Positions 1-6,460 are shown, counted from the stretch's first letter. The stretch is 10,433 nt of DNA from RGIG3009 sp964470515 (GCA_964470515.1 CAYYDD010000058.1:1-10433); one strand, 5' to 3'. Notes: a model not told the origin generated them from the sequence alone. Translations and numbers: made by a program.

Positions 1-85
1 CTCCTATTCGCTACTCTTTTTTATCTTTTGTCACACATCATTGTAACACCTACAGTGTATCCTTTGGTATGTCCGAAATCACCTC

Positions 86-114
86 TTGCGTTTCGTGGAG
101 GAATGTGCTAAAAT
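86..114 (+). promoter_or_regulatory. Sigma-A-type promoter of the DivIVA-like/ydbC/uppP operon
   Basis: A -35-like TTGCGT (86-91) is separated by 17 bases from TAAAAT (109-114). The -10 is preceded by TGC, giving an extended -10. It lies 43 bases before the first gene. A second AT-rich block with TATAAT (129-134) has no good -35 and is less likely. The first 85 bases of the window hold no gene that I can support. Confidence 0.6.
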
Positions 115-157
115 GAAACAACGCACTATATAATTAGTATAAAAGGATGGAGAGCAG

Positions 158-748
158 ATGGGCGAACAGTACGGCTTCAAAACCAGCTTTCGCGGATTTT
201 CCCGGCAGGATGTGCTCGATTATATCGACGAGCTGCGGCTGACCCTGCACGAGGAGCAGGAGGAGCACCGTCAGGAGACTGAGGCACTGCTGGCTCAGCT
301 TGAAGAAGCGCAACGGCAGCTCGCGGATGAGCCGCAGGCCGCACAGCGTGAGGAGGAGCTACGTGCCGCGCTGGACGATGCTAATACGACGGTCGGTGCC
401 CTGCGTCAGCAGGTGGAAACGCTGACGACCGATCTGAAGAAGACCGAAGAGCGCATCAACAGTAGTCGTGAGCAGGAACTGAACGACGCGCTCGCCGAGC
501 TGCGTGCCGAGGTACAGTCGCTGCGCGAGCGGGAGACCGCGCTGAACGCGCAGCTCGCGGAAACGCATCAGGCTCTTGCTTCGCTGTGGCAGGAGAAGGA
601 AGCGGCCGAGCGCAAGCTGACCGCCGCGCTGGAGTATGCCGACCGTCAGCAGCAGGCCGCGCTGGAATTTAAGCAGCAGCTCAGCGGTGAGGCGGCACCG
701 GTAGAGGGATCCGCAGTCGGTAAACCGATGGAACGTTGGTTGTTCTGA
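158..748 (+). CDS. DivIVA-like coiled-coil protein (hypothetical)
   Basis: A 196-residue, probably cytoplasmic protein. Residues 7-27 (FKTSFRGFSRQDVLDYIDEL) resemble the N-terminal DivIVA/GpsB module, in which a short aromatic/basic patch precedes a helix and helps bind curved or divisome membrane. Residues 21 to about 175 are almost continuous Glu/Gln/Arg/Ala/Leu heptads, a long parallel coiled coil without membrane segments. The C-terminal 20 residues are non-coiled. It is shorter and more degenerate than classical DivIVA, so a role as a polar or septal scaffold is inference. The ATG at 158 follows a GGAG site with 5-base spacing. It is first in an operon with a PC4-like protein and uppP, whose product recycles the cell-wall lipid carrier, which fits a cell-envelope theme. 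The fold class is fairly sure; the precise function is not known. Confidence 0.75.
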   Translation: MGEQYGFKTSFRGFSRQDVLDYIDELRLTLHEEQEEHRQETEALLAQLEEAQRQLADEPQAAQREEELRAALDDANTTVGALRQQVETLTTDLKKTEERINSSREQELNDALAELRAEVQSLRERETALNAQLAETHQALASLWQEKEAAERKLTAALEYADRQQQAALEFKQQLSGEAAPVEGSAVGKPMERWLF

Positions 749-783
749 GAGCATTCTAAGTTAACATAAAGGAGAAATGTGAT

Positions 784-1005
784 ATGGCAGAGCTGAAGTA
801 TGAAGTGGTAAAGGAACTGGGCGTACTGTCCGAGTCCCCGACGGGCTGGCGCAAGGAGATCAACCTTGTCAGTTGGAACGACCGTGAGCCGAAGTACGAT
901 ATCCGCGACTGGGCGCCCGACCGCACCAAGATGGGCAAGGGCGTGACGCTGACGGCGGATGAGGTTATCCTGCTGCGCGACCTGCTCGGTGAGATCGACC
1001 TGTAA
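784..1005 (+). CDS. YdbC/PC4-family ssDNA-binding protein
   Basis: A 73-residue protein matching the bacterial YdbC family, relatives of the eukaryotic transcriptional coactivator p15/PC4. Visible hallmarks are the strand region around residues 21-31 (GWRKEINLVSW), KYDIRDW (37-43), the KMGKGVTLT turn (49-57) and a C-terminal amphipathic helix (58-70). Members of this fold dimerise and bind single-stranded DNA with a curved beta sheet. The cellular role in bacteria is poorly defined, and a link to transcription or DNA repair is inferred from the fold. The length is normal for a complete single-domain member. The ATG at 784 follows a strong AAAGGAG site. The stop TAA overlaps the TAAGGAG ribosome site of uppP, so the two genes are likely co-transcribed. 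Confidence 0.88.
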   Translation: MAELKYEVVKELGVLSESPTGWRKEINLVSWNDREPKYDIRDWAPDRTKMGKGVTLTADEVILLRDLLGEIDL

Positions 1006-1014
1006 GGAGCCGCT

Positions 1015-1848
1015 ATGGATACGATATGGGAGGCGCTGAAGGCAGCGCTTCAAGGCGTGGTGCAGGGCATCACCGAATGGCTGCCGATCAGCAGTACCGG
1101 GCATCTGATCTTAGTCGATCAGTTTTTGCCCTTTTCGTTTTCAAGTGATTTCTTCGATCTGTTCAAGGTGCTCATCCAGCTTGGCTCCATCTTGGCGGTG
1201 CTGGTGCTGTACTTCCGCAAGCTCAATCCGTTCTCGCGGCTGAAATCGCCCGCCGAACGGACGGACACGTGGCGGCTGTGGGGAATGGTGCTCATTGCCA
1301 GTATCCCGGCGCTGATCGTCGGTGTCCCGCTGGATGATCTGGTGGACGGCGTGCTGTCCGACCCGGTCGTTATCGCGGCCACATTGGTGATCTACGGTGT
1401 GCTGTTTATCTGGATGGAAAGTCGTCCGCATACGCCGCGGTTGCATTCGCCGAACGACGTGGGTTGGCGCACGGCACTCGGTATCGGGTGCTTTCAGGTG
1501 CTCGCGCTCATCCCCGGCACGTCCCGTTCGGGTGCGACCATTCTGGGCGCGGTGCTGCTCGGCTGCTCGCGGTATACCGCAACAGAATTTTCGTTTTTTA
1601 TGGCCATCCCCGCCATGGCGGGTGCCAGCGGTCTCAAGGCGCTGAAATTTCTGCTCGACGGGCTGACCCTCTCGGGTGAGGAATGGCTGGCGCTGATCGT
1701 CGGTATGGTGGTATCGTTCGCGGTATCCCTGTTGGTCATCCGTTTCCTGATGGATTTTATCAAAAAGCACGATTTCAAGCCGTTCGGCTGGTATCGTATC
1801 GCGCTTGGCGTACTGCTCGCGGTGCTTATCGCCGCTGACGTGCTGTAG
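1015..1848 (+). CDS. uppP: Undecaprenyl-diphosphate phosphatase UppP (BacA)
   Basis: A 277-residue polytopic membrane enzyme that removes one phosphate from undecaprenyl pyrophosphate, returning the lipid carrier for peptidoglycan and other envelope polymers. Overproduction in other bacteria gives bacitracin resistance. Both BacA-family signatures are intact: the motif at residues 18-30 (GITEWLPISSTGH, catalytic Glu21 and His30) and PGTSRSGATI at 167-176 with Arg171. Several hydrophobic segments alternate through the chain, including about 52-66, 88-105, 117-133, 155-180, 222-245 and 260-276. The length is normal for the family. The ATG at 1015 sits 5 bases after a GGAG that overlaps the ydbC stop. 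It is the last gene of its operon and is followed by a hairpin with a T-rich tail. Confidence 0.97.
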   Translation: MDTIWEALKAALQGVVQGITEWLPISSTGHLILVDQFLPFSFSSDFFDLFKVLIQLGSILAVLVLYFRKLNPFSRLKSPAERTDTWRLWGMVLIASIPALIVGVPLDDLVDGVLSDPVVIAATLVIYGVLFIWMESRPHTPRLHSPNDVGWRTALGIGCFQVLALIPGTSRSGATILGAVLLGCSRYTATEFSFFMAIPAMAGASGLKALKFLLDGLTLSGEEWLALIVGMVVSFAVSLLVIRFLMDFIKKHDFKPFGWYRIALGVLLAVLIAADVL

Positions 1849-1886
1849 GGCGGGGCTTGGGGCTCCCATTTGCGCAAATTAAGATC

Positions 1887-1918
1887 GGTCCCTACGGCTT
1901 GAAACCGGCATTGTAGGG
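1887..1918. repeat. Degenerate intergenic inverted repeat with CCTACGG core
   Basis: CCCTAC (1890-1895) pairs with GTAGGG (1913-1918) around a GC-rich centre, just before the uppP terminator hairpin. The decamer GTCCCTACGG, then 7 bases, then CCGG, recurs before metF (6381-6401). This suggests a dispersed short intergenic repeat, but two copies in one window are weak evidence. Confidence 0.4.
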
Positions 1919-1942
1919 GAGGCGTTTCGCCTCCTGTGTTTT
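1918..1942 (+). terminator. Terminator hairpin after uppP
   Basis: A 7-base-pair perfect stem, GGAGGCG/CGCCTCC, with a TTT loop is followed by TGTGTTTT. It lies 70 bases after the uppP stop in the + direction. The T-tract is interrupted, so termination may be partial. The inverted-repeat material directly upstream could add to the structure. Confidence 0.55.
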
Positions 1943-1951
1943 GGGTTTAGC

Positions 1952-1988
1952 GGATAATAAAACGCCCGTCTGTTATCAGGCGGGCGTT
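1952..1988 (-). terminator. Terminator of the lrp/aminotransferase/ispE operon
   Basis: AACGCCCG (1961-1968) pairs with CGGGCGTT (1981-1988). The stem extends inward to about 12 pairs, with one G-U pair and a TTAT loop. Read on the minus strand, the stem is followed by TTTTATTAT, a good intrinsic terminator placed just 5 bases after the ispE stop. It could also back up uppP termination in the other direction, where the downstream sequence TTGTTGCTT is less T-rich. Confidence 0.8.
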
Positions 1989-1993
1989 GTTGC

Positions 1994-2836
1994 TTATATC
2001 GGCTTGCAGACGCGGGTGAGGGGGTAGGCTGCTTGCAATGCGGCGGCGGCTGCGTCGGCGACCGTTTTGTCCTTGAAGATGCCGAACACGGCGGAGCCAC
2101 TGCCTGTGAGCATCGCGTGGGCGGCACCGTTGCTCTTTAAGGTGGCAACGATCGTCGCCGTGTGCGGCAGGGCGAGCGGTGCTTCAAAGCTGTTACCCAT
2201 ACACGGTATCACGCCGTCGAGATCGCCGTTTTGCAGAGCGGTGCACAGTCCGTCCACATCGGGATGCAGCAGGGCGGGGGCACTGTCGAGCAGGCGATAC
2301 GCCTCGGGGGTGGACACGCCGCCCGTCGGCTTGACGACGACGAACGTACAGTCGGGCAACGGGGGCAGGGGTGTCAGCTCGGTGCCGATGCCGGTGGCCA
2401 GCGCGGTGCCGCCGAGCACGCAGAACGGCACGTCCGCGCCGTTCTGGGCGGCGAGGGCGAGCAGCTCCGCCTGCGACAGCGGCGAGCCGGTCAGCTCGTT
2501 CAGAGCTTTCAGTACGGCCGCGCCGTCGGTACTGCCGCCCGCCATTCCCGCCTCGGCGGGGACGTGCTTGCGTATCGCCACGGTACAGCCCTCGCGGAGA
2601 CCGGTACGTTCACGGAACAGCGCGGCGGCTCGGTAGGCGATATTGCGTTCATCGGCGGGGAGACCGCCGTCACAGCTCAGGTGGATGGCACCGTCTGCGG
2701 CAAGATCCACGGTGACGGCGTCGCACCAGTCGATGGTCTGCATCACCGTGCGCAGGGTGTGATAGCCGTCCTCACGGCGACCGATCACGTCCAGCGCCAG
2801 ATTCAGCTTGGCAGGGGCGTGGACGGTGATACTCAT
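1994..2836 (-). CDS. ispE: 4-diphosphocytidyl-2-C-methyl-D-erythritol kinase IspE
   Basis: A 280-residue GHMP-family kinase. It phosphorylates CDP-methylerythritol with ATP, the fourth step of the MEP route to isopentenyl diphosphate. The N-terminal APAKLNLALDV block (residues 7-17) carries the conserved Lys10. The glycine-rich ATP loop is at 93-105 (PAEAGMAGGSTDG). NGADVPF at 132-138 supplies the catalytic Asp135. The third GHMP motif, LTGSGSAVFG, is at 243-252. All expected catalytic residues are present and the length is normal. The ATG at 2836 overlaps the stop of the upstream aminotransferase gene (ATGA), implying translational coupling. It is the last gene of the minus-strand operon. 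Its nearest neighbour across the terminators is uppP, which acts on a polyprenyl product of the same pathway, although the two genes are on opposite strands. Confidence 0.97.
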   Translation of the reverse strand: MSITVHAPAKLNLALDVIGRREDGYHTLRTVMQTIDWCDAVTVDLAADGAIHLSCDGGLPADERNIAYRAAALFRERTGLREGCTVAIRKHVPAEAGMAGGSTDGAAVLKALNELTGSPLSQAELLALAAQNGADVPFCVLGGTALATGIGTELTPLPPLPDCTFVVVKPTGGVSTPEAYRLLDSAPALLHPDVDGLCTALQNGDLDGVIPCMGNSFEAPLALPHTATIVATLKSNGAAHAMLTGSGSAVFGIFKDKTVADAAAAALQAAYPLTRVCKPI

Positions 2837-4014
2837 TCCGTGACCTCTTTTACAAATTCACTGATACGGTGCAGCGCCTCGGCGATGTGGCCGACTGAGT
2901 AGCAGTACGAGATACGCACAAAGCCCTCGCCACACGCGCCGAACGCCGTGCCGGGCACCACTGCGACGTGCTTTTCCTGCAACAGACGGTGGCAAAATTC
3001 CTCACTGGACAGCCCGGTTTTTTGAATGGAGGGAAATACGTAAAACGCGCCCTCCGGCTCAAAGCAAGTCAGCCCCATCGCGTTAAGCTCCTTGACGATC
3101 AGACGGCGGCGGCCATCGTAATCCGCCCGCATTTCGGCGACATCCTCTTCGCCGTTGGTCAGTGCTTCGATGGCGGCGTTCTGTGACGTGGTGGGGGCGC
3201 ACATCAGTGCGAACTGGTGTAGCTTTAGCATCATTTTCAGTACGGGGGCGGGGGCGCAGGCATAGCCGAGGCGCCAGCCCGTCATCGCAAACGACTTGGA
3301 GAAGCCGCCGACGTATACGGTGCGCTCCGCCATCCCGTCCAGCGACACGATACTGACGTGCGGATCGTCGCCGTAGGTCAAATCGCTGTAGATCTCGTCC
3401 GACAGCACCATAATATTCGTGCCGCGCAGCACCTCGGCGATAGCCTCCAGATGCTCGCGGCGCATCACGGCACCCGTGGGGTTGCCGGGGAACGGCAGTA
3501 CCAGCAGCTTGGTGCGCGGGGTGATGGCGGCGCGCAGAGACTCAGCCGTGAGACGGAAGCCCTCCTCGGCACGGGTGTTGATGATGACCGGCACACCGCC
3601 GGCTAAGCGGGTGAGCGGCTCATAGCACACAAAGCTGGGCTGGGGGATGAGCACCTCGTCTCCGGGGGAGACCAGCGCACGCAGGCACAGATCAATGCCC
3701 TCGCTGCCGCCGACGGTGATCAGCACCTCGGTGCGGGGATCGTACGTTGTGCCGGTGCGGCGCTGTACGTAACCGCTGACAGCCTCGCGCAGGGCGATCA
3801 GGCCGGCGTTGGGGGTGTACCACGTTTTGCCCTTTTCCAGAGACTCGATTCCCTTTTCGCGAATGTGATACGGGGTGGTGAAATCCGGTTCACCCACCGA
3901 CAGCGAGATCACGTCCTTCATTTCGCTGGCAATGTCGAAAAACCGACGGATGCCGGAGGGCGGGATCGCTTGCAGGGTGGGGTTGAGTAAGCGTGAATAA
4001 TCCATAACGATCAA
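2833..4014 (-). CDS. Class I PLP-dependent aminotransferase (PatA/AspC-like)
   Basis: A 393-residue fold-type I aminotransferase of the aspartate/aromatic branch. It would transfer an amino group between an amino acid and a 2-oxo acid using pyridoxal phosphate. Landmarks are SLSVGEPDFTTP (38-48), WYTPNAG (65-71), PFPGNPTG (174-181, Asn178), SDEIYSDLTY (205-214, Asp206 to the pyridine nitrogen), GGFSKSFAMTGWRLGY (236-251, Schiff-base Lys240) and FVRISY (366-371, Arg368 to the substrate carboxylate). Overall it most resembles Bacillus PatA-like enzymes, but the substrate cannot be read from sequence, so no symbol is given. The start is a TTG sharing TTGA with the lrp stop. AGAGAGG lies 6 bases before it, against 15 bases before the in-frame ATG at 4005. 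The gene is coupled to lrp upstream and ispE downstream, and its expression may follow the amino acid sensed by the regulator. Confidence 0.93.
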   Translation of the reverse strand: MIVMDYSRLLNPTLQAIPPSGIRRFFDIASEMKDVISLSVGEPDFTTPYHIREKGIESLEKGKTWYTPNAGLIALREAVSGYVQRRTGTTYDPRTEVLITVGGSEGIDLCLRALVSPGDEVLIPQPSFVCYEPLTRLAGGVPVIINTRAEEGFRLTAESLRAAITPRTKLLVLPFPGNPTGAVMRREHLEAIAEVLRGTNIMVLSDEIYSDLTYGDDPHVSIVSLDGMAERTVYVGGFSKSFAMTGWRLGYACAPAPVLKMMLKLHQFALMCAPTTSQNAAIEALTNGEEDVAEMRADYDGRRRLIVKELNAMGLTCFEPEGAFYVFPSIQKTGLSSEEFCHRLLQEKHVAVVPGTAFGACGEGFVRISYCYSVGHIAEALHRISEFVKEVTE

Positions 4015-4484
4015 TAGAGACCTCTCTCATCTTTGTTTTCGCCGAGGAAGGAGACGTTGCTTTCCTTGTAGCGGCGCAGCACGAAGTGCGTGGCGGTGGA
4101 TTGCACCGAATCCAGCGGGGCGAGCCGCTTGGCCACAAATTCGGCGATTTCCTGGAAGGTGTGACCGTTGACACGCACCGACAGATCGTAGCCGCCGGAC
4201 ATCAAATACACGCTTTCCACCTCGTCGAAGGCCATTACCTGCTCGGCGATGGCCTCAAAGCCGACGTCGCGGCGGGGAGTGACCTTCAGCTCGATGATAG
4301 CGGTCACGCAGTTGCGGTCGGTCTTATCCCAATCCACCACGGCCTTGTACGCCCGCAGGGCCCCCTCCTTTTCCAGCTTGGCGATGCGCGCGCGGATCTC
4401 GTCCTCGCTGCAATCCAGCATCGTGGCGAGCTGGGCATCGGTCAGACGGGCGTTGGCATCCAGAATTTTCAACAGTTTATCCAT
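4011..4484 (-). CDS. Lrp/AsnC-family transcriptional regulator
   Basis: A 157-residue regulator with the standard two-part layout. An N-terminal helix-turn-helix at about residues 3-50 (ILDANARLTDAQLATMLDC, then the recognition helix SEDEIRARIAKLEKEG) is joined by a short linker to an AsnC/RAM domain (about 63-145) of alternating strands and helices. Such proteins form dimers and octamers that bind an amino acid at the RAM interfaces and often control their own gene and nearby amino-acid genes. The ATG at 4484 has an excellent GGAGG site (4493-4497) 8 bases upstream. It is first in the operon with an aminotransferase and ispE, and divergent from the ACT-domain gene. The effector is unknown. 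The C-terminal tail (FLGENKDERGLY) extends past the usual domain end and is probably disordered. Confidence 0.94.
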   Translation of the reverse strand: MDKLLKILDANARLTDAQLATMLDCSEDEIRARIAKLEKEGALRAYKAVVDWDKTDRNCVTAIIELKVTPRRDVGFEAIAEQVMAFDEVESVYLMSGGYDLSVRVNGHTFQEIAEFVAKRLAPLDSVQSTATHFVLRRYKESNVSFLGENKDERGLY

Positions 4485-4556
4485 AGTATGCGCCTCCGAT
4501 TGGCAATTTTAGAGAAAATCACCCATTTTTTGAACAAATCGGGTGCCTATGAGGAC

Positions 4557-4585
4557 AGTATACCACAAAGACGCGGAAATGCAAA
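4557..4585 (-). promoter_or_regulatory. Promoter of the lrp operon (divergent, minus strand)
   Basis: Read on the minus strand, TTTGCA (4585-4580) is the -35-like box, followed by 17 bases and TATACT (4562-4557). TGG immediately precedes the -10, giving an extended -10. The leader to the lrp start is about 65 bases. The -35 is separated from the -35 of the opposing promoter by only 8 bases, so one bound protein would affect both. Confidence 0.65.
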
Positions 4586-4597
4586 GAAAATATTTGC
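4581..4597. promoter_or_regulatory. Palindrome between back-to-back promoters, candidate Lrp-family operator
   Basis: GCAAAGAAAATATTTGC is a 17-base dyad with perfect 5-base arms around an AT-rich centre at 4589. It covers most of both -35 boxes. Lrp/AsnC proteins commonly bind short AT-centred dyads and regulate their own genes. That this is the binding site is an inference from position and symmetry. Confidence 0.45.
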
Positions 4598-4622
4598 TTT
4601 TGTCCGCAGTTTGGTATATGAT
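4594..4622 (+). promoter_or_regulatory. Promoter of the ACT/UPF0210 pair (divergent, plus strand)
   Basis: TTGCTT (4594-4599), a 17-base spacer and TATGAT (4617-4622) give a well-spaced sigma-A-type promoter. It starts 34 bases before the ACT gene's ATG, whose AAAGGAG ribosome site is at 4641-4647. Confidence 0.7.
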
Positions 4623-4656
4623 AATAGAAACTAACAGAGCAAAGGAGCAAATCAGT

Positions 4657-4926
4657 ATGCGCGCGGTCATTACGGTTATCGGTAAGGATATGGTGGGTAT
4701 TCTGGCGAAGGTATCTGCCTCCTGTGCCGCCCACAACATCAACGTGCTGGAGGTTACCCAGTCGATTCTACAGGATATGTTTGCTATGATTATGATGGTG
4801 GACATCGACGGCAGCGACGTGCCTTTCACGCAGTTTGCGGATGAGATGGCGAAGCTGGGGAACGGGATGGGGCTGTCCATCCACGCGATGCACGAGGATA
4901 TCTTCCAGTCGATGCACCGCATCTGA
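4657..4926 (+). CDS. UPF0237 ACT-domain protein
   Basis: An 89-residue protein made of one ACT domain: strand AVITVIGKD (3-11), a helix after GILAKVSASCAAHNINV (14-30), strand LEVTQSI (31-37), then AMIMMVDI (43-50) and the second helix FTQFADEMAKLG. ACT domains usually bind amino acids as dimers, and GKDMVGILAKV is the typical ligand-loop region. The UPF0237 family (SP_0238 type) is a known small stand-alone version encoded beside UPF0210; its ligand is unknown. The reading frame is open upstream to 4543, but the ATG at 4657 is chosen because AAAGGAG lies 9 bases before it, the promoter -10 at 4617-4622 lies inside the longer version, and the ACT fold starts here. Its stop is within the GAGGTGA ribosome site of the next gene, so the pair is one transcription unit. 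Confidence 0.93.
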   Translation: MRAVITVIGKDMVGILAKVSASCAAHNINVLEVTQSILQDMFAMIMMVDIDGSDVPFTQFADEMAKLGNGMGLSIHAMHEDIFQSMHRI

Positions 4927-4937
4927 GGTGAAACGCT

Positions 4938-6296
4938 ATGCTGAATACACGGGATATTTTAGAGACCATTACGATGATCCGGGAGGAAAACCTGGATATC
5001 CGTACCATTACGATGGGGATTTCGTTGCTGGATTGCTGTCACAGCGATATGGATACGGTGTGCGCACGGGTGTACGATAAGATCACGCGGTGTGCCAAGA
5101 ATCTGGTGAAAACGGGTGAGGATATCGAGCGCGAGTACGGTATTCCCATCATCAACAAGCGCATTTCCATCACGCCGGCGGCGATGGTGCTGGCGGCGTG
5201 TGAGCATAAGGATCCGCTGAAGCTGGCACTGACGCTGGAAAAAGCGGCGCAGACCTGCGGAGTCAACTTCATCGGCGGCTTTTCCGCGCTGGTGCAGAAG
5301 GGCTTTGCCGCGGGCGACCGCGAGCTGATCGAGGCCATCCCCGAGGCGCTGGCACAGACCGACCACGTGTGCGCGTCGGTCAATATCGGCTCCACCAAGG
5401 CGGGCATCAATATGGACGCCGTGGCGCAGATGGGGCGTGTGGTGCGCCGCGCCGCCGAGCTGACGGCGGATCGCAGCTGCATTGGCCCCGCGAAGCTGGT
5501 GGTGTTCTGCAACGCGCCGGAGGATAACCCGTTTATGGCGGGTGCGTTCCACGGTCCCGGTGAGCCGGATTGCGTTATCAACGTCGGTGTGTCGGGTCCC
5601 GGTGTGGTGCGTGCGGCACTGGCGAAGGCCGGTGATTGTGATCTGACTGCGGTGGCCGATCTCATCAAGCGCACGGCGTTTAAGATCACCCGGATGGGTC
5701 AGCTCGTGGCCAAGGAAGCCTCGCGGCGGCTGGGTGTGCCGTTCGGCATCGTTGACCTGTCGCTGGCACCGACACCCGCAGTGGGCGATTCGGTCGCGTA
5801 TATTCTGGAGGAGATGGGTCTGGAGCAGTGCGGTGCGCACGGTACGACGGCGACGCTGGCGATGCTCAACGACGCGGTGAAAAAGGGCGGCGTGATGGCG
5901 TCGTCCCACGTGGGCGGTCTGTCGGGCGCGTTCATTCCTGTGACGGAGGACGCGGGTATGATCGCTGCCGCGCGCAGCGGTTGTCTGCGGATCGAAAAGC
6001 TGGAGGCGATGACCGCCGTGTGCTCGGTGGGCCTGGATATGATCAACGTTCCGGGCGATACCTCGCCGGAGATCATTGCCGCCATCATTGCGGATGAGGC
6101 GGCCATCGGTATGATAAATAACAAGGCCACCGCGGTACGCGTGATCCCGGCTATCGGCAAGCAGGTCGGTGAGGAGCTGTCGTTCGGCGGTCTGCTGGGC
6201 AGCGGCCCGGTGATGCCGGTCAATCCCGCATCGCCCGCGCGGTTTATCAATCGCGGCGGCCGTATCCCCGCTCCGTTGCAGAGCCTGAGGAATTAA
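4938..6296 (+). CDS. UPF0210/DUF711 (PFL-like) family protein
   Basis: A 452-residue cytoplasmic protein of the UPF0210 family, normal in length and apparently complete. The N-terminus (ILETITMIREENLDIRTITMGISLLDC) and GIPIINKRISITP (about 69-81) are family hallmarks. The C-terminal half is rich in glycine loops such as HGTTATLAMLNDAVKKGG and GGLSGAFIPVTEDAGM. A solved member was reported to resemble the ten-stranded barrel of pyruvate formate-lyase and ribonucleotide reductase, hence the PFL label, but I see no typical C-terminal glycyl-radical motif, so radical chemistry is not supported. The function is unknown. It follows the UPF0237 ACT gene by 11 bases, a pairing conserved across many Firmicutes and archaea, so the ACT protein may be its sensor or partner. 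GAGGTGA precedes the ATG. An intrinsic terminator follows the stop. Confidence 0.95.
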   Translation: MLNTRDILETITMIREENLDIRTITMGISLLDCCHSDMDTVCARVYDKITRCAKNLVKTGEDIEREYGIPIINKRISITPAAMVLAACEHKDPLKLALTLEKAAQTCGVNFIGGFSALVQKGFAAGDRELIEAIPEALAQTDHVCASVNIGSTKAGINMDAVAQMGRVVRRAAELTADRSCIGPAKLVVFCNAPEDNPFMAGAFHGPGEPDCVINVGVSGPGVVRAALAKAGDCDLTAVADLIKRTAFKITRMGQLVAKEASRRLGVPFGIVDLSLAPTPAVGDSVAYILEEMGLEQCGAHGTTATLAMLNDAVKKGGVMASSHVGGLSGAFIPVTEDAGMIAAARSGCLRIEKLEAMTAVCSVGLDMINVPGDTSPEIIAAIIADEAAIGMINNKATAVRVIPAIGKQVGEELSFGGLLGSGPVMPVNPASPARFINRGGRIPAPLQSLRN

Positions 6297-6304
6297 GCGC
6301 CGTC

Positions 6305-6329
6305 AAAAGCACCCTGCGGGGTGCTTTTT
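6305..6329 (+). terminator. Intrinsic terminator after the UPF0210 gene
   Basis: A 10-base-pair perfect stem, AAAAGCACCC/GGGTGCTTTT, with a TGCG loop runs into TTTTTGTT, starting 8 bases after the stop codon. It is a textbook terminator and separates this unit from the metF operon. Confidence 0.93.
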
Positions 6330-6380
6330 GTTGGTGGGTTGGTTTGGACTTGTTCGACTGATGGCGGTGATTCGTGAAGC

Positions 6381-6441
6381 GTCCCTACGGGCCGACGCCG
6401 GATATTTGTCCGTTGCCGTCCGGATGGGATCAAGCCTACGG
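6381..6441. repeat. Intergenic CCTACGG repeat material upstream of metF
   Basis: GTCCCTACGG (6381-6390), then 7 bases and CCGG (6398-6401), repeats the arrangement found after uppP. A second GCCTACGG occurs at 6434-6441. The gap from 6330 to 6460 otherwise shows no gene and no recognisable riboswitch. The repeat assignment is tentative. Confidence 0.35.
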
Positions 6442-6460
6442 AAACGGTATGTAATTTCTG

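Noticed and set aside
2162..2902. Plus-strand open frame of 246 codons opposite ispE
   Set aside because: IspE carries all GHMP kinase motifs on the other strand, and the antisense product is Gly/Arg/Gln-rich without motifs.
4543..4656. N-terminal extension of the ACT-domain gene from the ATG at 4543
   Set aside because: The extension covers the predicted promoter -35/-10 and the ribosome site, and adds residues outside the ACT fold.
4959..5909. Long open frame (316 codons) on the minus strand inside the UPF0210 gene
   Set aside because: Its translation is rich in His, Arg and Gln with no recognisable domain, typical of a mirror frame opposite a high-GC gene. The plus-strand gene is a clear family member.
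4938..6296. Glycyl-radical enzyme activity for the UPF0210 protein, suggested by its PFL label
   Set aside because: No typical C-terminal glycyl-radical motif is visible and no activating radical-SAM enzyme lies nearby.
6330..6460. SAM (S-box) or cobalamin riboswitch upstream of metF
   Set aside because: No recognisable conserved core of either class was seen, and the predicted promoter lies downstream of this region.
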